A stretch of DNA of 64,000 bases. Source: an uncultured Bacteroidia bacterium. GTDB taxonomy: Bacteria; Bacteroidota; Bacteroidia; Bacteroidales; CAJPTX01. The DNA is taken from the NCBI GenBank assembly GCA_938038735.1, contig CALHSW010000054.1, positions 27,261 through 91,260 on the forward strand. Direction: 5' to 3'. The notes below the pieces were generated by a model. The model saw only the letters and a program-made list of their open reading frames with translations, was not told the origin of the DNA and searched no databases. Positions 14,951-24,014 of this stretch are shown piece after piece (position 1 is the stretch's first letter; the number at the start of each line of letters is the position of its first letter). The translations under genes were made by a program, and so were the position numbers.

Positions 14951-17266
14951 ATGAACATCAAAAAGTCATGCCTTCTCTTTATTGCTGCGCTTTTGCCAGC
15001 GGCAAGCTTCGCTTTCGACGTATACGTAAAGGATGCATACACCCGTTTGCCGATACCCTACGCCTTGGTATCGAGCCATAAGCGAACCGCAATCACGGAC
15101 ATCAGCGGGCAGCTGACGCTGAGCGATTCGGTAGTACACATCAGCGCATTCGGGTACCGTACAATAAATATTGAACTCGTGGGGTCCGACAGTGCCAACG
15201 TATACCTCAAACCGCTGCAAGAGTACGCTGCACTGCCAGATGATGAACAGGCCCGCGAAATCATCATGCGTATGGGGGATAACCATATCGCCCCGCCACC
15301 CCACCGCGTGTGGGCGCATAGCCGAACTATTGGATACAAGCGGATTAAGAAGGCTAAGGGGCCAGTGCTACAGCTAGAGTCACTCTCCGACACACTGCAC
15401 AATTGGTACTATACGTACTCCAGCGAGGTGATTAGCCAACGAACGGTAACTGCCAATGGGTCACTTCAAGAAACGATTGTAGAGAGCCGCCAGGATGGAT
15501 ACCGTTGGCACAGCCAATTCGCGCTGCTGGTAAACCAATTCTCAACCGACCTTTGGCGTAGCCCAATAGTGATGGATAAAGTTCGCTTTTTAAACCCATT
15601 TTACCGCCAGCAATCGCACAGATACCGCTACGCCATCGTGGATACGCTGCAAAATGAAGAGGGAACCCAACTGATTCGTATAGGCTTTGCGCCTCGCAAA
15701 GCGAGTAGGGACATGCTGCTAGAGGGGGAGATTGTAGTGGAAATGCAGAGCTTGCAACCGATATGCATCGCCATGCGCCCATCGCTTCGGGAGGATGGAA
15801 GCGCCAGCTTCACCGTGTGGCAACGCTACAGCACGACTCAACTGGGGTGCAGGCAAGCCGTGGAGCAAGCGATGCTCCGGAACATTGGCCTCGGAGGGTT
15901 AAATACACGTTTATTCACCATCAGCGAACTCTCCAACTTCACCCCTGCAAAGGAGGAGTCGGCTCCTGCCCCTACGCCCACGCTACACGCCCTCTCCTCT
16001 GCCTCCTTACCAGAACGCACGATGCGAAGGGTGTACGCGCTCTCCCAGCATAAGGATCTGGATGCCATTCCCCATAAAATTGACTCGTACTTTTCCTTCC
16101 GCTACCCCTTGAAATACGTCAACATACCCATCTTTAGCCTGATTGACTACAACCCGATAGAGGGGCCACGGGTCGGCCTCGCCGTTGAAACTAGCGATAG
16201 GCTCAGCGCCTTTTTCCAACTAGAGGGGTACTATGCCTATGGAATTATGGACAAAAAACATAAGTACGGCGGCTTCCTGCGATTGAATATGCTTCCACGC
16301 TACGCCATGCAGCTGCAATTCGGCTATAGGCACGATGTTGTGATGCCGGGCGATATTATTAGAACGGAGCGAGGCGGACGGTATCTCCTCGGCGACTACC
16401 TGTACTACGCAAGCGCCCCAACGCTTGACTACCGCGATGACTACCGGGTGACGCTGTCGGGACGTGCGCATCGCGGACTCAGCCTCTTTGTAGAGGGGGC
16501 GTATAGCCACTACCAAAACACACCCGGCATGGGGTTTAGAGTAAGCACGCCCGATGGCGGGGTCACGGCAAGCACAGCACCCTACGCCACGGTTAGCGGG
16601 AAGATAGAGGCCCGCTGGGTACCTCTCCAACGCCTCGTAAGCTACGCGGGAGGAGCTACGGTAGTAGAGGAGAAGGAGCCCCTCGTTCGTGCAATCTACA
16701 CGATTGCCAGCGATGCGCATCGCCTGGATCGTCCGTACCACAAGCTTGAAGGCAGCCTGTTTGCCTACGATGCCTCACCGCTATGGGGGAGCTACATGCT
16801 TTCGCTGCGCGGGGGGATATCGCTAGGCGATTTCCCGATGGCGGATGGGTACTTTAACAGCGGAACGGGAGGGGATGCCTTCGGCGTGTCGTTTGAACAG
16901 ACCTTTTTCACGGTCCCCATCGGCTTTGCCTATCGGGACTACTACGTTGAGATGCAAACGCTGTACGACTTTTACCCATTGATTGGATTGAAGCTACTTG
17001 ACAGCTGGGAGCTCTCCCCTGTCGTTACATTTAATGCCGGCTGGGGCGGCGTTTCGCATAGCTATACATGGGAAACTCCAACGCCTCCGGTAGATATGGG
17101 CAAGGGGCTATTTGAGGTGGGATGCGGCATAGCGGGCTTGATTCCCAACTCTATTTATCCCCCTCTGCGCCCATCGGTCAATGGGTACTACCGGCTAGGA
17201 GCCTACGCAGATAGCGACCCCATGAAGAATTGGGCCATTACGATAAATCTACTGCTTGGGCTGTAG
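14951..17266 (+). CDS. DUF5686 family outer-membrane protein with carboxypeptidase-like N-domain
   Basis: A 771-residue envelope protein. It has a signal peptide (CLLFIAALLPAASFAF), then a carboxypeptidase-regulatory-like beta-sandwich (DAYTRLPIPYALVSSHKRTAITDISGQL...FGYRTINIEL, about residues 18-90), the layout of many Bacteroidota surface proteins. The middle (about 100-370) fits DUF5686, and the rest is rich in alternating aromatic strands (QLEGYYAYGIMD, LQFGYRHDVV, GAYSHYQN) ending in ITINLLLGL, consistent with an outer-membrane beta-barrel. No TonB box is evident. The family's role is not established; membership is by pattern. The nearest gene downstream is convergent. Confidence 0.75.
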   Translation: MNIKKSCLLFIAALLPAASFAFDVYVKDAYTRLPIPYALVSSHKRTAITDISGQLTLSDSVVHISAFGYRTINIELVGSDSANVYLKPLQEYAALPDDEQAREIIMRMGDNHIAPPPHRVWAHSRTIGYKRIKKAKGPVLQLESLSDTLHNWYYTYSSEVISQRTVTANGSLQETIVESRQDGYRWHSQFALLVNQFSTDLWRSPIVMDKVRFLNPFYRQQSHRYRYAIVDTLQNEEGTQLIRIGFAPRKASRDMLLEGEIVVEMQSLQPICIAMRPSLREDGSASFTVWQRYSTTQLGCRQAVEQAMLRNIGLGGLNTRLFTISELSNFTPAKEESAPAPTPTLHALSSASLPERTMRRVYALSQHKDLDAIPHKIDSYFSFRYPLKYVNIPIFSLIDYNPIEGPRVGLAVETSDRLSAFFQLEGYYAYGIMDKKHKYGGFLRLNMLPRYAMQLQFGYRHDVVMPGDIIRTERGGRYLLGDYLYYASAPTLDYRDDYRVTLSGRAHRGLSLFVEGAYSHYQNTPGMGFRVSTPDGGVTASTAPYATVSGKIEARWVPLQRLVSYAGGATVVEEKEPLVRAIYTIASDAHRLDRPYHKLEGSLFAYDASPLWGSYMLSLRGGISLGDFPMADGYFNSGTGGDAFGVSFEQTFFTVPIGFAYRDYYVEMQTLYDFYPLIGLKLLDSWELSPVVTFNAGWGGVSHSYTWETPTPPVDMGKGLFEVGCGIAGLIPNSIYPPLRPSVNGYYRLGAYADSDPMKNWAITINLLLGL

Positions 17267-17562
17267 CAACCGGCTTTTCTTTGTCCTAAAGGAGCTGGTG
17301 TTTTCTATTGGGGGAACCGTAGGAAAAAGGCAAAGTATTAGCTTAGGAGCGCCGTAATTGCACCCTTGAAAGTACCCTCCCGCAGGAGGCCCTTTTACCC
17401 TCTTCTCCGCATTTTATGCTTTGGCGCAGTAAAACCCAAAGCGTGCGGCATGGACTGTGGGGCGTTGGCTTCCACGTAGCTACTTGCATGCGCTTCGCGA
17501 TGGCAATGTAGCAGCCCTCTCCATTGCCATCGCGCTGGAGGAGAAGCCAAGCATGTAGGCAG
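17267..17562. other. intergenic region with long inverted repeats
   Basis: About 300 bases between convergent genes, with no gene seen. CGCGATGGCAATG (17496-17508) pairs exactly with CATTGCCATCGCG (17522-17534) around a 13-base loop, and TTGGCTTC (17465-17472) pairs with GAAGCCAA (17543-17550) outside it, giving an imperfect hairpin spanning 17465-17550. A weak CCTCC/GGAGG hairpin followed by CCCTTTTA lies at 17376-17396 and might end the DUF5686 transcript. Confidence 0.55.
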
Positions 17563-17607
17563 AAAAAAAAGCTTGGCCTTCCCCAATCTGCATGGGAGAG
17601 GCCAAGC
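17563..17607 (-). terminator. intrinsic terminator of the giant T9SS cargo gene
   Basis: GCTTGGCCT (17571-17579) pairs with AGGCCAAGC (17599-17607), with TCCC/GGGA extending inside. On the minus strand the stem is followed by eight T (A8 at 17563-17570 on the plus strand). It lies 23 bases after the stop codon at 17630. Confidence 0.9.
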
Positions 17608-17629
17608 CATCACATACACAACACCATGG

Positions 17630-20600
17630 CTACCGGCGCACCACCAACTTTAAGACCCTGCGCTCCCCACTCTCCGCCTCAACCACCACGATATAAACAC
17701 CCGCAACCCAGTTCTCAACATGTAGAGCCAACTCGTGCGCTCCGTATACCTCTTGATCCATCATTTGCACCCCCTGGACAGCGTATACGCACACGCGCCG
17801 GGCGTTCTCCAACCCGTAAAGGGTAGTCACCGCGCTCGCTGGGTTGGGGTACATCTCCACGTCAGCAAGCAGCACGCTCTCAACCGGGCTAGGCACGCCA
17901 CTCGGCTCCGCCTTCCTCTTGCTCTGCAGCACAAACGTAAAATCAAGTCCATTGCTAGGGAGTTCCACGCTTTCCGCCTTAGCACCTTTACACCCCTCGC
18001 TATCTACCACCTCAATGGAATAAAACCCCTTGATAGTTTGCGTACACACCACGCCATTCCCATTGGTTGGACCCTTGAAGACCTCTTTTCCGTTCTGGAC
18101 ACTCGTAATGATTACCTGCACGTCCTGCAGCGCTTTTAGCGACTCATCCACGACAAATACGTGCAGGAACGGATTGGGCTGCTCATACCGCGCCTCCAGC
18201 GTTAAGTCTGAGCTCACTCGGTCATCGAAGTTATACTTTTCAGTATCACCTTTCTTATACCAACCCTTGAAGTTGTAGCCATCCTTTTTAGGATCTGGTG
18301 GAACCTGCACCCTAGGAGCTTTATCGGTTGGATCTATCCATTGCACAGTGTCTTTCAGGTCGCCCCCATTTGGTTTAAAGGTTATCCTCCACTTCTTGCC
18401 AAACGCGACCCTCACGATGATAGGCTCATTATCTCCATCCACCGTCCACACCCCCTTCAACGCAGGGTGCAGTTTGGCTGGTCCTAGGACCTCAAATTTT
18501 GAATAGACTGAGTCTAGCATGGTGTCAACGCTGACCTCGAACATATCCCCCTGATCGAGTAGGGTATTGTTCTTTATCGGGGTTCCATCCCTCACATCCT
18601 CCACCGTAACGCTGCCCATTCCCCGCCAATCGCCTTTTTCGTTTATCACTATGAGAAGCCTCGTTTGATGGCTATCCACAAACCAAGCCACAACGTACAC
18701 ATCCTTCCCATCGCATTCAAATACGTCATCGCCCTTCCAATCCTGCCCATTTATTTGCAGAAGCCCAGCATACGAACCCGAAAAGGCATGGGAAATAACT
18801 TTAATCTGAGTCTTCGCATCAATCTCCGCTCCATCCATCAGCCGATTCTCGCCATCCGCAGTGAAGACGTTCACGGTGCCTCCCCCCAACGCTACGATGT
18901 GCAACCTTGCCTTCCTGTCCGCTTTAACCTCATCAAATATCGCCTTCACGTAAAAGTCCCCTTCCCCCGCACGGCTCTTCACCACCACCGAACCAGTACT
19001 ATCCACGTACCGAACCTGGGCTAGATTGACGAAGAGTTTCATCAGTTTCGCTGAAGGATTAGCCGTAGCCGTTACCATGATAGAGTCGGTTAAGGCATTA
19101 ATGGGGTCGCCGTAGTGGATCACCGTCCATTTTTTTTCATCTTTTCGTTTTCTCTCCACCTTCACCTCACCTTTCCCCGAAGCATCAACAAAGAGCACGA
19201 AATTTCTCTCGTCCGCCTTTGTGAAGATTGCCTCAACATTCACATCAACATCGCTTGACACAAGGTATAACGCCCCGCTTTGGAAAGGCATCCCGTTCAC
19301 CTTAAGCTGCACCAAGCGCTGCCCCACGCTAGGCTTCGCGGTAATAATGAGCTGGTCGCCCTCTTTCACAGGGCTATTCGGAAAGACGAAACCCTTGTGG
19401 TTGTATACCTCCACCTCATCCTCCGGCACGCCAATCACTTTCACCTTCAAGAAATGCTGATCGGGAGTGTTGGGGGAGAAAAATGCCTCTACTTGGATGT
19501 CCTTATCCTTAGGAATCGGCACCAGCTCTTTTTCAAAATTTGAGTTATAGGGAAGAACCTTGCCATTCACACGAATCCACCTCAGATCACTACTATTGAT
19601 GCCTTTCGCCGATACGACAAGGCAGGTCGTATCGTTCGCAATGATCGCCCCATGCGGCAAAGCATCTTCTTTTTCTTCTTTCCCTCTGTAGTGCACATCT
19701 ACCTCTCCATCGCCTTGTTTGGTAATCGTCAACGTCCGCTGGTCCACTTTGCGCCAAAGGGCAACTATTTTCATCGGGTTACCATCCTCCGACACCACCC
19801 TTTTCTCAGAGAATACTTTACCGAGCCCCTCAGTCCCTTCCCCCATAATCAGGACGGTATCGTTTATAGTGATACTCACCAGCTGGTAGTTGTTGGATTT
19901 CGCGGTATACTCTATTGTTGCCCCCTTTGGCACCGCTCCTTTCAATGTTTCCCCTTCCTTTCCCCACTTAACCCTACGCACCTGATCGTAGGTAACACCT
20001 ACCCACGTATTGATAGTGTCAGATTCTATCTTTCCATCCCTGTACTGCACCAACGTGATGGGTACGAAATCCTTCGTTTTATTGCGAATGTACACGTAGA
20101 GGGGTTTAGTTTCATCCCCTTCTTTCAGCTGACCGAACCGCATCATAGGGAATCTGCCAGATTTTTCCTTCTTCTTAAGTTGATCAGTACCTAGCACCAC
20201 CGTCACCTCGTAATCGTTCTCAGATGTAATAGGATTCCCTCCTCGGACCACCTCAATGTAATCAGTACCTACTTTACGGCTCCCATGAGTTGTCGTTTCA
20301 ATAATACTACCCAAATGATTCGCCCCATCCACCAAAACTCTTCCAAACTGTTCCCTTCTACCATTCACATTAGGATCAGGAGCCTGGCGTATTGCCATAC
20401 CAGTCTCTTTTGAAAACACATGTATTAATCCTCCTTCTACTTTCTTTTTTTCCCTCCCAAACATTGCGCCGACTACAAGCATTGAATCGTCACCTTCCTT
20501 CACCTCATACTCCCCCACCCAAAAGGGAAGCCCATCACTATCCTCCGCAGCTTTAAACAGCGTGATGTTTGTTGTATATTTTACCTCATTAAAAAGATTC

Positions 20601-22507
20601 TGCCCATTAACACTCGCCACAAATACCTTTGTCACCTTGGTGGCCGCCGATTTGCTCCCGCGCACCTGTATACTTAAACGCTGCCCTTTTCGTAGAACTG
20701 CGCCCTCCTCCAATCGTCGCCCCGAAACAACATCCACCACCTCTATATACCCCACCTGCCCAAACGTGTGCATAACCAGCACAGGCGATCCGGCATCCTT
20801 TGCAAAAACCGCCCTAAAACGTAAGTCAAATGGGAGTCGATTAGCAGTAATGGTGTAATTGTTTTCAAGAATGCTTCGACTCAGCCCCAAGAAATCCGTA
20901 TTCCACTTGTAGTAGGGTTCGTCCCCACTAATAGCCATATTGTAGTAGTCATAATTTGCCTCAAGGTAAGCGTACCTATACCCTTCCGCTGGCTTTCCAA
21001 CGACATAAAGGTTATATGTCTGTGGGAGTAACGCATCTTTCTCCTCAGTGCTATCCTTGACATCCTTCGTGTACAGCACCTCGCCATTTCCAAAACGCCT
21101 ACTCGTGCCTCCACTTTCTACCACATCCAAGCTCCCCTTGCCCACGACATCGTAAAAGAACCTGACGCGATGGCGGTTTCCTAGGAGCTTATCCCTGCTT
21201 TTCGCCACCAACTCCACCACCACGTCACTGGTATCCGGCACGATCCACTCATCGCCTGGCGCCATGCGCACGCCATTCGCCCGCAGGCTCGCCACGCTGT
21301 CGCGGTACGTAGCATCCACCGTAAGCCTATCCCCCGGCAGCACCCTATCGCCGCTGCGCAGCAACACACCGCCGCGCCTCACCCGCAGCTGCGTCCCGAC
21401 ACCCACCTCGCTTAGCACCAGCACCGACTTGCCCTCCTTCGCAAAGATGCCCTGCACAAAGCGTGGCTCATTCTCAGGGCTTCGGAAGCTCATGTCGTGC
21501 ATCCGCACACCGTCAACCAACACTGCCACAAGCCGACTCCCGGGCTTAGGCTGCGCCGTCACATAGTACAGGTCGCCCGGCTGACACAAATCGCTCGGCT
21601 CTATGCCCTGCGGACGAACCGCCCCCGCCGCTTTGCCAGAAATCGGGTAGCGCGACGCATCAGATCCCTCTCCTCCCTCCAACGGCAGGGTGTTCACCTG
21701 AAAGCGTTCCCACTCCCCATCGCCAATGCATCCCGTGAGAATGTAGCGCTGCGAGCTATTGGCAGGAGCCACAATCGTCTCAATGGACACATCGCTATTG
21801 ACAGTATCACTAAAAAGCTTGCTCTTGGCCAAATACCTACCACGGTAACTCCCGTTGATGGCGACGCCCAAAAGATTCCTATCGGACACATTCCGCAACT
21901 GCAGCACGGGGGGGGTTGTTCCATCTTTCCGTGAATAGACATAAAAAGGAGCTCCACTGCTGAAGGGTTCTCCAGGACCCTTGCTACCATCGTCCTGAAT
22001 ATAGCTGTCTTCACTTGCACCGTGGTATTTCACCTTCACCGCGAATTGCTTGCGCTGCAGACGCACCCCCACGTGCACGTTGTTACCCTCAGTCAGGGTG
22101 AGTTTGAACGTAGTATCATTGGTCCTTTTCACATTCCCATTCACCCGCCATTCACACACCTCCCACCAGTCAGACTCCTTGCCAAAGTCTAAGACTGATC
22201 CTTTGTCTCCTAGATGGCTGTCATCTAGTTTCACGCTGAAGGAGATTGACTCTCCAGCCTTCACCTTCATTACGAACAAATTGTCCACCAGCACTTTCTT
22301 ACCTCCGTACTCCGCCCACAGCTGCCCGCCCTTCTCGTGGGCTAGGCGATTCAAGTAATTCCCTGCAGCATCGTACGCAAACGTTTTGTCGTAGCTATCA
22401 AACACCTCTGCCGTAACGCGCAACGCATCGCCCCCGGCTATTGCCATCGCAGGTAGGAACATTGACAATAGAACCCAACCCACAACTACTAGCATTCCTT
22501 TTTTCAT
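17630..22507 (-). CDS. giant repeat-rich T9SS type A cargo protein
   Basis: A 1625-residue secreted protein. The signal peptide (MKKGMLVVVGWVLLSMF...AMAIAGG) fixes the start at 22507; upstream in-frame codons give a hydrophilic lead. The body is a series of diverged beta repeats of roughly 100-120 residues with the pattern GxGxVxV, DGAxI, v.A.P..G..L..L.VNG, v..V.AxF, resembling bacterial surface (divergent InlB B-type) repeats. A classical InlB/Listeria repeat follows (FKPNGG...DGYNFKGWYKKG...LEARY, about 1420-1490), then a Cna-like domain, then a T9SS type A C-terminal domain (VEMYPNPASA...GVYIVVVEA...RVLKLVVRR). Probably exported through SprA and surface-attached; adhesion is an inference. 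Confidence 0.85.
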   Translation of the reverse strand: MKKGMLVVVGWVLLSMFLPAMAIAGGDALRVTAEVFDSYDKTFAYDAAGNYLNRLAHEKGGQLWAEYGGKKVLVDNLFVMKVKAGESISFSVKLDDSHLGDKGSVLDFGKESDWWEVCEWRVNGNVKRTNDTTFKLTLTEGNNVHVGVRLQRKQFAVKVKYHGASEDSYIQDDGSKGPGEPFSSGAPFYVYSRKDGTTPPVLQLRNVSDRNLLGVAINGSYRGRYLAKSKLFSDTVNSDVSIETIVAPANSSQRYILTGCIGDGEWERFQVNTLPLEGGEGSDASRYPISGKAAGAVRPQGIEPSDLCQPGDLYYVTAQPKPGSRLVAVLVDGVRMHDMSFRSPENEPRFVQGIFAKEGKSVLVLSEVGVGTQLRVRRGGVLLRSGDRVLPGDRLTVDATYRDSVASLRANGVRMAPGDEWIVPDTSDVVVELVAKSRDKLLGNRHRVRFFYDVVGKGSLDVVESGGTSRRFGNGEVLYTKDVKDSTEEKDALLPQTYNLYVVGKPAEGYRYAYLEANYDYYNMAISGDEPYYKWNTDFLGLSRSILENNYTITANRLPFDLRFRAVFAKDAGSPVLVMHTFGQVGYIEVVDVVSGRRLEEGAVLRKGQRLSIQVRGSKSAATKVTKVFVASVNGQNLFNEVKYTTNITLFKAAEDSDGLPFWVGEYEVKEGDDSMLVVGAMFGREKKKVEGGLIHVFSKETGMAIRQAPDPNVNGRREQFGRVLVDGANHLGSIIETTTHGSRKVGTDYIEVVRGGNPITSENDYEVTVVLGTDQLKKKEKSGRFPMMRFGQLKEGDETKPLYVYIRNKTKDFVPITLVQYRDGKIESDTINTWVGVTYDQVRRVKWGKEGETLKGAVPKGATIEYTAKSNNYQLVSITINDTVLIMGEGTEGLGKVFSEKRVVSEDGNPMKIVALWRKVDQRTLTITKQGDGEVDVHYRGKEEKEDALPHGAIIANDTTCLVVSAKGINSSDLRWIRVNGKVLPYNSNFEKELVPIPKDKDIQVEAFFSPNTPDQHFLKVKVIGVPEDEVEVYNHKGFVFPNSPVKEGDQLIITAKPSVGQRLVQLKVNGMPFQSGALYLVSSDVDVNVEAIFTKADERNFVLFVDASGKGEVKVERKRKDEKKWTVIHYGDPINALTDSIMVTATANPSAKLMKLFVNLAQVRYVDSTGSVVVKSRAGEGDFYVKAIFDEVKADRKARLHIVALGGGTVNVFTADGENRLMDGAEIDAKTQIKVISHAFSGSYAGLLQINGQDWKGDDVFECDGKDVYVVAWFVDSHQTRLLIVINEKGDWRGMGSVTVEDVRDGTPIKNNTLLDQGDMFEVSVDTMLDSVYSKFEVLGPAKLHPALKGVWTVDGDNEPIIVRVAFGKKWRITFKPNGGDLKDTVQWIDPTDKAPRVQVPPDPKKDGYNFKGWYKKGDTEKYNFDDRVSSDLTLEARYEQPNPFLHVFVVDESLKALQDVQVIITSVQNGKEVFKGPTNGNGVVCTQTIKGFYSIEVVDSEGCKGAKAESVELPSNGLDFTFVLQSKRKAEPSGVPSPVESVLLADVEMYPNPASAVTTLYGLENARRVCVYAVQGVQMMDQEVYGAHELALHVENWVAGVYIVVVEAESGERRVLKLVVRR

Positions 22508-22890
22508 ACCACTCAGCAGTTTTATACCTTTTCTTTCGCAAATGCTCAACTCTACACCACTCTCCAACTCCCCCACATTGCTCTCTGTGACAATATGAAA
22601 CGCTTCAATTTTGGAAATGTTACCTAGGCGAAAAGGCTCACATTTTACCCCTTAACGTTTTCACCTAATAAATTTAGCAATGCAACACGGACATCAAGTC
22701 CCTATCAATACCAATCAAGGACAAAAGGGACTATCTAAAAAGAGCTAGAAGCTATTCATCCACCTTTTCAGCACGTTTACCGCTTGAAAACGCACCTCCG
22801 TCAAACAGAAATCCTTTTGGGGTATTTTACCCCAAAGTAACCCTTTGAAAACGTCCGCAGGCGAATGGGGGAAAGCCCTTTACCTCCCCA
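22508..22890. other. region upstream of the giant cargo gene, with one hairpin
   Basis: About 380 AT-richer bases with no gene. TTTGGGGTA (22816-22824) and TACCCCAAA (22828-22836) form a perfect 9-bp inverted repeat around TTT. On the minus strand AAAAGGATTTC follows, so it is not a standard terminator for the urea transporter gene; it may be an operator. No strong TAnnTTTG box was found; AGCATTTG on the minus strand near 22530 is a one-base-off match. Confidence 0.4.
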
Positions 22891-23784
22891 CTACACCCTC
22901 TCCCGCTCTACAGGACAAGCCCTATCAATTAGCACTACGAGCCACACCGCTAGAACGAACGGAGCTGTGAGGGTCACTAGTCCCGCATTGAGACCAGCGT
23001 ACTGCAGAATTATTGAGATTACCATGGCAAGGAGAGCCAAAACGCCCCTACGCTTACGGTGCTTCATTTCCACCACAGACTCTATCGCCAGGAAGGTCAG
23101 AATGCTATTATAGCCATATAGTCCGCTATTCACAGAGTCTGTTGAGACGACAGAGGGGACAAGTACCACTAACAGGGATAGCAGCATGGCGATTACGCTC
23201 TGCAGTGCCATCGCCCTAGAGTTTACTAGTATGGCGAGAAGAAAAAGGAGCCCTGTAAAGAGACTACCCCCTTGCAGCATAATTTGGCCGTAGCTCAGCG
23301 ACATGGCGCTAAGAATATGTACGCTGTCGTCAACAGATCCGCTTTTCACTGCGCCATCGTCCAAAAGAAGAGACTTGACAAAAATTATCAGCCACGTAGT
23401 CAACACGAAGGGTGCAGTGAGCGTTGGCAGCAGCTGCTGACGTGTAAAGAGGTGGGTAACTACTGTTGACAACGCAGCCCCAAGAAGTAGAAAAATGATG
23501 GAGAGATAGCTGAATGGCATAAAGCAAATCACGGCTATTCCCACCAACGTGCCGTTAAAGCCATACAGCCCTCTACGTATTGGCTCTCTATCGTAGCCTA
23601 AGACCCATGCGGTCAGAGTACTTGCACACACTCCCCCCATAGCCGCTAGCCCCATACGCCAAGAGTTGAGAAAAATACCTAGCAGCATTAGAGCCCCCGA
23701 CAGGGCATTCTCTTGAAACATCACCTGCCCAACGCCCTTCAACAGGACTTTTAGGGTCTCTAGAATTCTATTCCACGCATCCAT
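22891..23784 (-). CDS. urea transporter family protein
   Basis: A 297-residue inner-membrane protein of the urea transporter (UT) family, which forms a selective urea pore by two inverted halves. The halves are visible: FQENALSGALMLLGIF ... GLYGFNGTLVGIAV ... LPTLTAPFVLTTW (first half), and LVNSRAMALQSVI ... GLYGYNSILTFLAI ... LVTLTAPFVLAVW (second half). The two LTAPFVL motifs are the family's urea-site signature. GGAG lies about seven bases before the ATG. No urease, amidase or other nitrogen gene is in the window. It may import urea for a urease elsewhere or carry a related small amide. Confidence 0.88.
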   Translation of the reverse strand: MDAWNRILETLKVLLKGVGQVMFQENALSGALMLLGIFLNSWRMGLAAMGGVCASTLTAWVLGYDREPIRRGLYGFNGTLVGIAVICFMPFSYLSIIFLLLGAALSTVVTHLFTRQQLLPTLTAPFVLTTWLIIFVKSLLLDDGAVKSGSVDDSVHILSAMSLSYGQIMLQGGSLFTGLLFLLAILVNSRAMALQSVIAMLLSLLVVLVPSVVSTDSVNSGLYGYNSILTFLAIESVVEMKHRKRRGVLALLAMVISIILQYAGLNAGLVTLTAPFVLAVWLVVLIDRACPVERERV

Positions 23785-23954
23785 AGCCTACTCCTTACCC
23801 ACGAAATGTAGCCCAAAAAGCTCTTAGAAATAAACCTCGCTCCACCAAAAAAACACGCGCACAGCACAATGGCACGAAAACAACTAGCCCGCGAAGCTAT
23901 GAAAAGAAAACGCAATACACCTCTTCCCTCAGTGCCATCACCTCTTAATGGCCA

Positions 23955-23990
23955 TAAAAAACATGGGGAGGGCACTCCAGCCCTCCCCAT
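23955..23990 (-). terminator. intrinsic terminator of secDF
   Basis: ATGGGGAGGGC (23963-23973) pairs exactly with GCCCTCCCCAT (23980-23990) around six bases; on the minus strand a T6 run follows. It lies 24 bases after the secDF stop codon. Confidence 0.92.
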
Positions 23991-24014
23991 AGAATAGTCA
24001 TCAACTCTTTCGTT

